Shown here in pieces: positions 41,343 through 49,822 of a stretch of DNA of 64,000 nucleotides. A program made the translations under genes and the position numbers. The notes beneath the pieces were generated by a model. It did not search any database. It saw nothing but the letters and a program-made list of their open reading frames with translations, and was not told the origin of the DNA. Origin of the DNA: Actinomadura litoris (GTDB taxonomy: Bacteria > Actinomycetota > Actinomycetes > Streptosporangiales > Streptosporangiaceae); NCBI RefSeq assembly GCF_009733595.1, contig NZ_WOFH01000001.1, positions 310,001 to 374,000 of the forward strand. The letters run 5' to 3'. Every line of letters starts with the position of its first letter. Position 1 is the stretch's first letter.

Positions 41343-43248
41343 CGGCCATCACCACGTGGACCGTGTAGGGCATCACGGCGCTCACCTCCGGGTCGTGGTC
41401 GAGGGGGACGACGACGGGCTCGTGCCCGCGCGCGGCCAGCGCGGCCACGACCGTGTCGAGATCGCATCGGCCCGCCGGAGCCGGCCGGAGCGGGCCGTCC
41501 GCGGGCAGGGGCGGGACGGGCGGCGGGGCGTAATCGGGCTGCCCGTGCAGGCGCGACTGGTGGTCGAGGATCGCGGCGCCCAGGGCGTCGCGCAGCGCGC
41601 CCGCCATCGACAGGCCGCTCGCGCAGCCCCGCGCCGAGGCGCCGATCTGGCAGTGCACCGTCGGCGCCGGGAAGTCGCCGCCGAGCCGGTGGAGGGTGAC
41701 GTCCTCGCCCAGCGCGTCCAAGATCGTCAGATAGCGCGAGGTGACCGGGTCGTGCGGGACGTCCGCCACGTCGACGCGCGGGGCGTCGCCGGGCGCCGCG
41801 TCGAGCGCCAGCCGCCGGACGCAGGCGAGGACGCCCGCCGTCACCGCGTCCCGCCGCGAGTACGCCGAGACGATCTCCGGCGGGACGGCGAACGGCACGT
41901 CCGCCGACCGCAGCGCGGGGAACGCCCTCGCCACCCGGACGAACCGCTCCCGCCCGCTCGCCGCCGCCCGCCCCGGCACGTACACCTCGCGCCAGGCGCC
42001 GTCGCGGAGCAGGGCGAGGGCGTGGAACGGGTCGTCCTCGCCGGGGAAGGCGGGCTCGCCGTCGGGGCCGGTGAGCCGGCGCGGGTCGATCATGAGCGAG
42101 CCGTAGGCGGAGAACGCGGCGAGCGCGGCGGCGAGGCGGGCGGCGGCGAAGCCGAGGCCGGCGCCGGTGGCGCGCGCCGGGCGGGCGCCGGGCCCGAGCA
42201 GCCCGACCGGGTCGGACACCTCCATCTCGCACACGTGCAGGGGAAGCTGGACGAAGTCGCGTTCCGTGGGCGGCCCGAAGACACCGACGTGGTCGTCGAC
42301 GAGGCGGGCGGCCCGGCGGGAGAAGTCGTCCTCGTCCAGGCGGGCGTCGCCGCTCTCGGTCGGCGGCGGCGAGGTGGAGTCGAAGGGGTGCGGGACCACC
42401 GTGTGCGTCCGGCGGGCCAGCGTGCGCGGATCCAGCCGCGTGACGGTGCCCGGCTCCGGCCGTCCGACGCCGGTCAGCGACCGGAACACCTGGTGCATGA
42501 GCTGCGCGGAGGCGACCCGGCCCGGCACGCCGTCCCACGCGGCGGGTGCGGCGGGCCCGGGGCGGCGGGCCGCGCGGCGCAGCTCGATCGAGGTGGCGCC
42601 CGGCCCGTCGCCGACGCGCGGGCCCGTCGCGGCGCACCACAGCGAGCCGTCCAGGACGAGGCCCAGCACCAGGTCGGCGCCCGCCTCGGCGCAGGCCCGC
42701 TCCATCTCGGCGGCGGACGGCCCGCCGAGGTGCACGACGAGCCCGGCGCCCTCGACCGGCCCGCCCTCCACCACGCGGACGGACGCGATGCCCGACCGGC
42801 GCGCGGCGTCGGCCATGGCGGCGGCGGAACCTCCCGCGCCGACGATCAGGACCCGCTCGTCCTGGTAGGCCCGGAACGCCCGCTCGGCCCGTTCCCGCGT
42901 GTCGTGGAAGTAGCCGAGGAAGGAGACCTCGTCGCGCCGCCCGTTCACGGCGTCATCGGCGGGCTCCCCGTCCCGCTCCGGGACCTGTTTGATCGCCCCC
43001 CTGCGCACCAGCGCGGCCAGCAGCCCCCGCACCATCTCGCGCCGCTCGCCGGACAGGTTCTCCGTCAGCTCCGCCAGTGAATGGCGGCCGTTCAGATAGG
43101 GCGCCAGCCTGACCAGCAGAGGATGGACGGACGAGCCTCCGAAAATGACCGGCCCGTCGTGCGTCAGCATGTAGAGGCCGTCGCCGGAACGGGTGTAGTA
43201 GACGTCGGGACGCAGCAGCAGCGCCCCGGAATCCCGCGCCTCGCTCAT
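41335..43248 (-). CDS. tbtF: Ocin-ThiF-like leader-binding protein (TbtF-like)
   Basis: A 637-aa partner of the YcaO enzyme. The first ~85 residues form a winged-helix RiPP recognition element (DGLYMLTHDGPVIFGG, HSLAELTENLSGERREMV, ALVRRGAIKQV). An E1-like Rossmann part follows (ERVLIVGAGGSAAAMADAAR), without the catalytic Cys/ATP set of true E1 enzymes. Such proteins bind the leader peptide and present the core to the YcaO cyclodehydratase. The ATG overlaps the dehydrogenase stop by 4 bases. Sequence after residue ~450 is Ala/Arg-rich and poorly conserved. Confidence 0.9.
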   Translation of the reverse strand: MSEARDSGALLLRPDVYYTRSGDGLYMLTHDGPVIFGGSSVHPLLVRLAPYLNGRHSLAELTENLSGERREMVRGLLAALVRRGAIKQVPERDGEPADDAVNGRRDEVSFLGYFHDTRERAERAFRAYQDERVLIVGAGGSAAAMADAARRSGIASVRVVEGGPVEGAGLVVHLGGPSAAEMERACAEAGADLVLGLVLDGSLWCAATGPRVGDGPGATSIELRRAARRPGPAAPAAWDGVPGRVASAQLMHQVFRSLTGVGRPEPGTVTRLDPRTLARRTHTVVPHPFDSTSPPPTESGDARLDEDDFSRRAARLVDDHVGVFGPPTERDFVQLPLHVCEMEVSDPVGLLGPGARPARATGAGLGFAAARLAAALAAFSAYGSLMIDPRRLTGPDGEPAFPGEDDPFHALALLRDGAWREVYVPGRAAASGRERFVRVARAFPALRSADVPFAVPPEIVSAYSRRDAVTAGVLACVRRLALDAAPGDAPRVDVADVPHDPVTSRYLTILDALGEDVTLHRLGGDFPAPTVHCQIGASARGCASGLSMAGALRDALGAAILDHQSRLHGQPDYAPPPVPPLPADGPLRPAPAGRCDLDTVVAALAARGHEPVVVPLDHDPEVSAVMPYTVHVVMADA

Positions 43249-44621
43249 GGCTTCTCCGTGTGGGTGGAGGCGGGACGGCTGCCGAGCATGAACTCACCGA
43301 CGGCGCCCTCCTCGGTGAACCCGGTGCCGGTCACCGCGTTGAACGTCCGGGAGTCGCCGCCGCCGAGCCCGCACGGCGCCAGCCCCATGGCGGTCGCGAC
43401 GAGGTACATCGTCTGGTAGAGCACGCCGACGTGCTTGAGGATCAGCGAGTACGGCATCTGCTCGTAGGCGCGCATCAGCCGGCCGAAGCGGGCGGTCACG
43501 ACGATGAGCACCTGCGGGGCCGCGCGGACGAGCGTCCCCTGCCGCGCCGTGGCGAGCAGCCGGGCGGTCTCCGCGCCCGGCTCCCGGACGCGCCGCAGCA
43601 CGTGGTCGTGGCCGTCGTAGTGGTAGGCGCCCGCGTCCAGCCCGGACGCCAGCCGCACGACCGGATACAGCTCCAACTCGTACGCGGACCCGCCCGACGG
43701 ATAGGGCCGTCCGGTGAGATGCCCGCCGTTCTCGGATGAGACCGTACGGATCCGCGCGCACCGGTAGAGGAATTCGCCGAGTTCCTCCAGCGTGATCGGT
43801 GCGGCGTCGTCATGGACGCGCACCGACCGCCGATCCTCGACCACGGCGCTCAGCGTCGGATCGCCGTGCCGGAGTTCCGCCAGGTCGGGGCGGTAGAGCG
43901 GAATCGGCTCTCCCGGATAGGGCTCGCGCCGGAACGGCGGCTCCTCGTAGACGCCGTCCGCCCAGCGGGTCCGGCCGTAACCGCCCCCGAGACGGTCGCG
44001 GTCGCCCAGGCGGCTGCGCCGGTGGAACCACAGCTCGTGGACGCTCCATTGGCGGAGTCGCGCCTCGTCCTCGTCCTCGTCGCCGGTCACGGCCAACCCC
44101 GTCCGGAGCAGGTCGCGCTCCAACCGCCGCGCGGCGGGGCCGCCCGCCCCGACCCCGCCCACGACCCCGAACAGCGCGGGATCGTGCAGGTGGACGCGGC
44201 CCCACGACAGCGGGGACTCGACGACCAGGTGGCCGTCCTCCCGGTGGACGACCGCGAACCGCGACAGCACGGCCTTTCCGCCGGGCTCCGCGCGGGACTG
44301 CACGTTCGGGACCGCCTCGGGGCGGCCGGTGGGCTGCACCGCGTACAGCGGCACGCCGTCCCGCAGGACCTCGGTCGTCAGCCACCCGCCCTCCCGCAGC
44401 CTCCCGACGAGTTCGGCCTCACGGCCGTCCGCCGCGTCGGCGGCGCCGGTGACCAGGCGCTTCAGCAGTTCGCTTTTCCAGGGTTCGGCGGGGCCGAAGT
44501 CCTCGAAGCGGGAGCCGATCACGAGCCGGAGCCGCCCGTCGCGGGCGATCGCCCTGTAGACCCCGGCGACGAGCGCCAGCCGTTCGGTGAGCACACCCGG
44601 GGCCTCGGGCGAGCCGATCAT
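43245..44621 (-). CDS. tbtE: SagB/McbC-type FMN dehydrogenase (azoline oxidase, TbtE-like)
   Basis: A 458-aa protein of the SagB/ThcOx family. The nitroreductase-like FMN domain covers about residues 240-445: VVEDRRSVRVHDDAAPITLEEL split by the usual loop, YPSGGSAYELELYPVV, LYQTMYLVATAMGLAPCGLGG. The N-terminal half is the variable ThcOx extension. It oxidises thiazolines to thiazoles. Its start overlaps the [4+2] cyclase stop (ATGA at 44618). Confidence 0.93.
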   Translation of the reverse strand: MIGSPEAPGVLTERLALVAGVYRAIARDGRLRLVIGSRFEDFGPAEPWKSELLKRLVTGAADAADGREAELVGRLREGGWLTTEVLRDGVPLYAVQPTGRPEAVPNVQSRAEPGGKAVLSRFAVVHREDGHLVVESPLSWGRVHLHDPALFGVVGGVGAGGPAARRLERDLLRTGLAVTGDEDEDEARLRQWSVHELWFHRRSRLGDRDRLGGGYGRTRWADGVYEEPPFRREPYPGEPIPLYRPDLAELRHGDPTLSAVVEDRRSVRVHDDAAPITLEELGEFLYRCARIRTVSSENGGHLTGRPYPSGGSAYELELYPVVRLASGLDAGAYHYDGHDHVLRRVREPGAETARLLATARQGTLVRAAPQVLIVVTARFGRLMRAYEQMPYSLILKHVGVLYQTMYLVATAMGLAPCGLGGGDSRTFNAVTGTGFTEEGAVGEFMLGSRPASTHTEKP

Positions 44622-45673
44622 CTCCGCACCTCCCCGACCGGGGTGCGGGCCAGTTCCGCGACCGAGACGCCGAGCGCGTCCTCGACCGCGCGGGCCGCCA
44701 TGTCGCAGAGCAGGAACCGTTCGACGGGCTTCACGCCGAGCCGGGTCAGGTGGAGATAGGTGCAGTTCAGCATCAGCTTGTAGCCGAGGAACCAGTCGGC
44801 CGCCTTGACCTGCTCGTTCCACACGTCGCTGCCGAACAGCTCGCGGTGGAAGGGGCTGACCCTGGTCAGGTCGGTGATGCCCAGGGAGTCGGCGCCGGGC
44901 GGCGGTCCGTCGTCGGAGAGCAGGCCGTCCGCGACGGCGCGGTCGCGCAACGGCAGAAGGGTGTCGACCCATTCGCGGACGTGCGGGACGTGCCCGCCCC
45001 CGCCGTCGAGCGCGGAGGCCACCGCCCGCACGCGGCCGGTCAGCGCCGCCGCGTTCCGCCGGTAGTGCTCGTCCCACCCGGACGAGAGCCCCCGCCCCTC
45101 GGGAAAGCCGTGCAGGAACGCGTCGGAATGCGAGCGGTAGGAGATCGCCCCGCGCGCGAGCCCGACGCCCGACAGCGTGTGCGCGGTCGCGACCATCAGG
45201 TCGAACGCGGCCGCGAGCCGCTGCCGTCCGGCCGCGACGGCCTCGGTCATCGCGAAGGCCAGGCCGCTCGTGCCGGAGTAGAAGTCGGCCTTCAGCGCGT
45301 CGATGTCGAAGGTGCCGGTGAACCGGATCGTGTTGTCCCATCGCCAGGGCAGCAGGTCCTCGGTCTCCGACTCCAGCTCGGCCAGCCGCCGGTGCATCGG
45401 AAGGTGCTCCTCCGGCACGAGCCGCCGCGTGGACGGGCATTCCAGCAAGAACCCGCCCACCGACTCGGTGACGGCGGGTCGCACGACGGTCTCCAGCGCG
45501 TCCCGCTCGCACCGGACGCAGATCCGCACGTGCGGTCCGTGAATCCAGTGCCGGAGGAAGAACGCGGCCTCGACATCTCCCGCGAAACGCTGGAACGCGG
45601 GCCTGATCCCGTCGAGGATCAGCGCCTCCTTGTCGTCGGCGTAGTAGTAGATCCGGAAGCCGTACCACCGCAT
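44618..45673 (-). CDS. tbtD: Thiopeptide [4+2] cyclase (pyridine synthase, TbtD-like)
   Basis: A 351-aa protein related to the C-terminal domain of lanthipeptide dehydratases (thiopeptide-type domain): MRWYGFRIYYYADDKEALIL, AAFFLRHWIHGPHVRICVR, DNTIRFTGTFDIDALKADFYSG in pieces. In thiopeptide clusters the second such gene, lying between TbtC and TbtE homologs, catalyses the formal aza-[4+2] cycloaddition of two dehydroalanines, forming the pyridine and releasing the leader. Its position here is exactly that. Which of the two C-domain paralogs is the cyclase is inferred from gene order. Confidence 0.88.
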   Translation of the reverse strand: MRWYGFRIYYYADDKEALILDGIRPAFQRFAGDVEAAFFLRHWIHGPHVRICVRCERDALETVVRPAVTESVGGFLLECPSTRRLVPEEHLPMHRRLAELESETEDLLPWRWDNTIRFTGTFDIDALKADFYSGTSGLAFAMTEAVAAGRQRLAAAFDLMVATAHTLSGVGLARGAISYRSHSDAFLHGFPEGRGLSSGWDEHYRRNAAALTGRVRAVASALDGGGGHVPHVREWVDTLLPLRDRAVADGLLSDDGPPPGADSLGITDLTRVSPFHRELFGSDVWNEQVKAADWFLGYKLMLNCTYLHLTRLGVKPVERFLLCDMAARAVEDALGVSVAELARTPVGEVRR

Positions 45674-45677
45674 CGCC

Positions 45678-46676
45678 TCAGCTCCCCTTCTCGGTGATGG
45701 ACTCCAGCGCCGCGACGGCGAGCCGCCGCAGCCCGATCTCCGCCGGGAGGTCGACGGCCAGCCGGTTGCAGACCAGGTGCGCGCAGATGTCGACGACGGT
45801 CAGCACGGACAGGTCGGCGACGACGCGTCCCGGCCCCTCCCACCCCGACGGGGGCGGGCGGAGCGCGCCGCGGTCCAGCTCCTCCTGGAGCGCGCCGCGC
45901 AGCGTCCGCACCGACCGCAGCCACTCGACCAGCAGCCCCTTCCCCGGGTGACCGGGATCGAGGGTCGTCAGCGCCCGCATCCGGCGCGCGACCGCGACAC
46001 CCTTGTCCAGCCGCTCGGCGTCCGGCTCCGGCGGCGGAGCGAGCGGAGCCGCCGGGTCCTCGCGGCGCGGCGCCGAGCTGATCCACCCCACCAGCCGCGC
46101 GGGATCGGGCTCGCAGGTCAGCCAGGCGAGCAGCAGCATCGCGAACGCGGCCGTGGAGCGCTCCCCGGCCGAGGCGCCCGACACGAGCAGCCGCATCGCC
46201 AGCTCGCTCGAATCGGTGAAATGCCGCTCGACGGCCTCGATGGCCGCGCCGTACCCGTAGCGGTCGTGCTCCCGCCGGTACGGGACGGGGACGACGGTGT
46301 CATTCGGCTGAAGGGTCGCGAATCCCGGCTCGACCTCCTCCCAGGAGGCGAGCATCTCGGCCGTCCGCGCGTATTCGTCCTCGCCCATCGACGGCTCGGA
46401 CGGGTGGTCGCGCAGATACGCGCCGACGTGCTTGGTGAAAGCCTGCTCGATCTCCTCCGGCGGCGTTCCCGCCGAGGGCAGCGCACGCAGCCGGACGTGC
46501 GGCCCGCCGTCCCAGTAGCGCAGGAAGAACCACCCGGCGATCCGGCCGCCGTCGGTCAACTCCCGGGCCAGCGGCGCGACCGCCTCCCTCAGCAGCCGGT
46601 CCTGGTCGCCCTGGTGGAAGGCGTGCAGGCTGACCCAGCCGTGCTCGCTTCCGTGCTCGCTTGCGTGCTCGCTCAT
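45678..46676 (-). CDS. tbtC: Split LanB elimination domain (TbtC-like, thiopeptide-type)
   Basis: A 332-aa SpaB-C-type protein: WVSLHAFHQGDQDRLLREAV, AGWFFLRYWDGGPHVRLRAL and VVPVPYRREHDRYGYGAAIEA are typical of the elimination domain, which removes glutamate from glutamylated Ser/Thr to make dehydroamino acids. It starts one base after the TbtB-like stop, as in split thiopeptide dehydratases. The N terminus has a three-fold repeat (SEHASEHGSEHG) from a 12-base DNA repeat. It works with the TbtB-like glutamylation protein. Confidence 0.9.
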   Translation of the reverse strand: MSEHASEHGSEHGWVSLHAFHQGDQDRLLREAVAPLARELTDGGRIAGWFFLRYWDGGPHVRLRALPSAGTPPEEIEQAFTKHVGAYLRDHPSEPSMGEDEYARTAEMLASWEEVEPGFATLQPNDTVVPVPYRREHDRYGYGAAIEAVERHFTDSSELAMRLLVSGASAGERSTAAFAMLLLAWLTCEPDPARLVGWISSAPRREDPAAPLAPPPEPDAERLDKGVAVARRMRALTTLDPGHPGKGLLVEWLRSVRTLRGALQEELDRGALRPPPSGWEGPGRVVADLSVLTVVDICAHLVCNRLAVDLPAEIGLRRLAVAALESITEKGS

Positions 46677-46677
46677 C

Positions 46678-49329
46678 TCACGCCACCCCGCCGGAGATCT
46701 CGACCAGGAACTCCGACACGAAGCCCCCGGCCGCACCGGCCGCGGTCGGCTCCGGCAGCGCCTCCTCGAACACGATCACCGGTCCCGGCGTCTTCAGCAT
46801 CCGTTCGAAGACGGCGACGAGATGCCAGATGGCGAAGTCGATGTAGACGGGCTTCCGCGATTTGTCGAGCACCCATTTTCCCCAGTTGTTGTCTTCGGCG
46901 TCGTCCTGCCAGAGGCCGTCCGCCCACATGCGCACATAGCAGCGGCCGGGAATCCCGTTCGCGCGCAGCCAGCCGACCAGCCTCACCAGGTGATCGGCGT
47001 CGGACTCGGCCTTGCGGCGCGCCGGGACGAGGCCGGTCGGGACGCTCCACCGCGCCCGCCGCAGCACGACCCGTCCCGCCTCCACGCGGGGCGCGGCGAC
47101 GATCGAGGTCGGCGGCTCCCAGTCGGGCGCCAGCGGGGAGAAGCTCGGATGCAGGTAGTAACTCGCCCCGAAAGCCCAGGTCAGGAAGCGCGCGACGGGC
47201 GGCAGCAGGACGTCGGCCATCATCCCGAGGTGCAGCGGGACGACCCGCTCCCCCAGCCGCCGCGACACGAGGTCCGCCAGCCCGGTGCGCGGGTCGTGCA
47301 CCATGTCCAGGTCGCCCAGGGGCAGCCGCTCGGACGCGGGCCGCGCGGAGACGGTGTGCGGATAGTCGATCTCGTATGCGGTCCCGGGGGCGCGGGCGTT
47401 CAGCGCGGACGCGAACGTCCCGCCCAGTTCCGCGAACACCGTGCCGGGCGGCGCGTCGAAGGGGCGCTCCGGCGGAACCGCGCCGCCCGCGAATCCGGTG
47501 AGCCGCCGGATGCGGCTGCGCCCGCGCCCGTACCCGGCGTGCGCGACGTTCAGCGTGATCAGGTCTCCGGCCCTCTGCACGTAGCAGCCCATCGAGACCG
47601 GCGCGCCGATCCACTCCGGGGAGCGCGCGGCGAGGGCGCGCAGCCGCGCGACCGGGGCGCGGACGACGCCGTCCGCGTCGGCGGGGACGAGCACCGCGCG
47701 GCGCGCCGCGTCGCGGATCCGGCCCAGCTCGCGCAGCCGCTCCAGCGGACTGCCCGCGAGCGCCGCGTCCCCCGCCATCGGCGACGCGCGCAGGAACCGC
47801 ACCAGTTCCCGCGCCGCGCCGGGCGCTCCGTCACCCCGGTTCATCTCCTCGTGGACGGCGCGGAACAGCTCCAGGAACGGCACCCGCGCGCCCGCGCCGA
47901 ACCGCTCCCCGCAGAACGCGCCGAGCGCGAGCCGCAGCGGCAGCGCCGGGTCGAAGACCGCCAGCCAGTGCCGGACGGCGTCCAGGTCGTCCAGCAGGGG
48001 CCGCCAGCCCTCCACCGAGCATTCGGCGGGCACGTCGCCGAAGACCGCGTTCTCATGGAAGACCGACTTGCTGAGCCCGGTGACCGGGAACGGCAGCCCG
48101 AGCCGCTCGACCAGCGCGGACGCCGCGTCCCGCAGCCGGTCCTGGCGGGCGCGGTGGCCCTCGACGTCCTCGACCGGGACGGGCGGCACCACCTCGCGGC
48201 GCAGCCGTTCGAGCAGCGGGACGACGTCGGCCGTCTCCTCGCCGCCGCGCGCCGCCCACGCCGACAGCTCGCGCAGCGGGTCGGCGGCCTGGTCGGCGAC
48301 CGGCGGGTCGAGGATCAGCAGCCCGGCCTCCACCAGCGCGGCGAGGAACCCCTCCACCCGCTCGCGGTTCCGCCCGCCGGGGGCCAGCACGTCCGCCAGA
48401 GCGGCGAGCGTGCCGGGCGGCCCGGCCGCGAGGAGCCGCAGGCACGCGCGGACGGCGGGCGTCTCCGGCAGCGTCACGATCGGCTCGCGCGGCGGCGGGC
48501 CGGGGAAGGAGACCCGGCCGTCCGCGACGACCGCGCCCGGGTTGGCGCGCACGGTGAGCGTGGCGCGCAGCGCGGGCACCTCGCACAGCGCGCGGACGAT
48601 GCTCCGCAACAGGAACCCGTCCAGCTCGACGACCCCGTGGACGGGCTGCTCGGCGAACTCCTCCCGCTCGCCCCACACCGCGAGGCCGCTGATCGTGAAG
48701 GTGCTGTAGGGGCTGGTCTTGGCCGCCGCCCGCGCGACGTACTTCACGAGCCGCGCCATCGTCTGCGGGCGCGGGCGCCTCCTCGGATCGTCCAGCCACT
48801 TGGCCAGCTCCCCGTACAGGGCCGGGCTGGCCTGCGACAGCGCGCGGCGCAGGCACGGGTCGGAGGCGACGCCGCGCAGCACCTGCTCCCGCTCGGCGAC
48901 CTCGGCGGCGAGGACACCGGGCAGCCGCGCGGCGAGCCGGTCGGCCTCGTCGAACCGCGCCAGCCACTCCCGGACGCGGCGCGCCGCCTCCGGCCCGAGC
49001 GCGCCCTCGACCTCCGCGTTCCACTCCTCCGGCCGCGGCCGCCGCGACCGGAACACCGCCCGGCGCAGCCCGACCAGCCGGGGCTTCGGGCCGCCGTCCC
49101 CCACCGCGCCGATCTCGGCGAACAGGACGTCCGACAGCGCCGCGCCCTCGGCCGCCAGCCACGCGCGCAGCCGCGCCAGCTCGCGGGCGCACCGGTGGGC
49201 CTTCTCCGTGCGCAGCACGTCCAGGGCGGCGGCGGGCAGCCCCGCGCGCCGCAGCACCAGGGGCGCGTCGGCCCGCGCGCCGCCGTCGAGGGTGATCCCG
49301 CCGGATACCGTGCCGAGGTTCTCGCTCAT
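46678..49329 (-). CDS. tbtB: LanB-type glutamyl-tRNA-dependent dehydratase, glutamylation domain (TbtB-like)
   Basis: An 883-aa protein of the lantibiotic-dehydratase N-terminal family: PLVLRRAGLPAAALDVL at the start, KYVARAAAKTSPYSTFTISGL with the conserved basic/aromatic pattern, PAPVS-like MGCYVQRAGDLITLN, and FLTWAFGASYYLHP near the end. It transfers glutamate from Glu-tRNA to Ser/Thr of the precursor. The elimination domain is on a separate gene immediately after it, the arrangement of thiopeptide clusters. ATG 49329 has GGAGGGG upstream. A 14-bp hairpin lies between this gene and the precursor gene. Confidence 0.93.
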   Translation of the reverse strand: MSENLGTVSGGITLDGGARADAPLVLRRAGLPAAALDVLRTEKAHRCARELARLRAWLAAEGAALSDVLFAEIGAVGDGGPKPRLVGLRRAVFRSRRPRPEEWNAEVEGALGPEAARRVREWLARFDEADRLAARLPGVLAAEVAEREQVLRGVASDPCLRRALSQASPALYGELAKWLDDPRRRPRPQTMARLVKYVARAAAKTSPYSTFTISGLAVWGEREEFAEQPVHGVVELDGFLLRSIVRALCEVPALRATLTVRANPGAVVADGRVSFPGPPPREPIVTLPETPAVRACLRLLAAGPPGTLAALADVLAPGGRNRERVEGFLAALVEAGLLILDPPVADQAADPLRELSAWAARGGEETADVVPLLERLRREVVPPVPVEDVEGHRARQDRLRDAASALVERLGLPFPVTGLSKSVFHENAVFGDVPAECSVEGWRPLLDDLDAVRHWLAVFDPALPLRLALGAFCGERFGAGARVPFLELFRAVHEEMNRGDGAPGAARELVRFLRASPMAGDAALAGSPLERLRELGRIRDAARRAVLVPADADGVVRAPVARLRALAARSPEWIGAPVSMGCYVQRAGDLITLNVAHAGYGRGRSRIRRLTGFAGGAVPPERPFDAPPGTVFAELGGTFASALNARAPGTAYEIDYPHTVSARPASERLPLGDLDMVHDPRTGLADLVSRRLGERVVPLHLGMMADVLLPPVARFLTWAFGASYYLHPSFSPLAPDWEPPTSIVAAPRVEAGRVVLRRARWSVPTGLVPARRKAESDADHLVRLVGWLRANGIPGRCYVRMWADGLWQDDAEDNNWGKWVLDKSRKPVYIDFAIWHLVAVFERMLKTPGPVIVFEEALPEPTAAGAAGGFVSEFLVEISGGVA

Positions 49330-49346
49330 GGCCCCTCCTGCCCGAG

Positions 49347-49379
49347 GCCGTGCCGCCGGCGCGAGGCCGGCGGCACGGC
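49347..49379 (-). terminator. 14-bp hairpin between precursor and tbtB
   Basis: GCCGTGCCGCCGGC (49347-49360) and GCCGGCGGCACGGC (49366-49379) form a perfect stem with a 5-base loop, just after the precursor stop (49392) and before the tbtB ribosome site. It probably acts as a partial terminator or 3'-end stabiliser, giving more precursor than enzyme transcript. Confidence 0.72.
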
Positions 49380-49391
49380 GGTGAAGGTTCG

Positions 49392-49565
49392 TCAGCTGCA
49401 GCAGCTGCACGTGGCGCTGCACGAGCAGAAGGGCAGCGAGGCCCCGTGCTCGGGCATGCCGTGACCGGCCGTCAGCGACTCGATGGTGAGCCCGCTCTCG
49501 GCGAGGTCGAACACGTCCATCGGTACGTCCTGGAGATCGAAATCGAGCTCCTCAGGAGCGTTCAT
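49392..49565 (-). CDS. tbtA: Thiopeptide precursor peptide (lactazole-type core, thiomuracin-like leader)
   Basis: A 57-aa peptide with AAAGGAG six bases before ATG 49565. Leader residues 1-42 are acidic, with LQDVPMDVFDLAESG and ESLTAGHGMPEHGA, strongly like thiomuracin/GE2270 precursors. The predicted core is residues 43-57, SLPFCSCSATCSCCS. Counting from Ser43 as position 1, Cys are at 5, 7, 11, 13 and 14, Ser at 6, 8, 12 and 15, Thr at 10. Ser12 is flanked by Cys11 and Cys13, the usual context of the second Ser that forms the pyridine. The 1/12 spacing, and C5-S6-C7-x-A9, match lactazole and not thiomuracin (1/11). First gene of the tbtA-G operon. Confidence 0.93.
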   Translation of the reverse strand: MNAPEELDFDLQDVPMDVFDLAESGLTIESLTAGHGMPEHGASLPFCSCSATCSCCS

Positions 49566-49690
49566 GGGATTCTCCTTTCTTTCGTCTTCGTGGGCTGGAA
49601 GACCTTCCGGGACGAAACGTAAACGGCGGAGAGGCGCCGCCGACAGTGGCGGTGCGGAATTGCGGAACAACTCCGACGAAGGTGAAAGGC

Positions 49691-49727
49691 CGGCTACGAC
49701 CACCGCGTACACCCGGGGTCGTAGCCG
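49691..49727. promoter_or_regulatory. 11-bp inverted repeat between precursor and JmjC genes
   Basis: CGGCTACGACC (49691-49701) and GGTCGTAGCCG (49717-49727) are perfect arms separated by 15 bases, in the 257-base divergent region between the precursor (start 49565) and the oxygenase (start 49823). The arm centres are 26 bp apart, which fits a dimeric or paired-dimer activator. The LuxR-type regulator at 38387 is a candidate binder. Confidence 0.5.
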
Positions 49728-49822
49728 ACTGCGCCCCGGTCGCGTGCCCCTTGCGGGAAAATGGCGGGGAAGAACATCATGGCGGCGATGAAGATTCGCG
49801 ACGACGCCCGCGGAGGCGGACA

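Noticed and set aside
39435..49329. Linear azole-containing peptide (goadsporin/plantazolicin) or lanthipeptide cluster instead of a thiopeptide.
   Set aside because: Two separate LanB C-domain proteins, including a cyclase-position one, together with Ser1/Ser12 and an azole set in the core fit a thiopeptide; no LanC or LanM is present.
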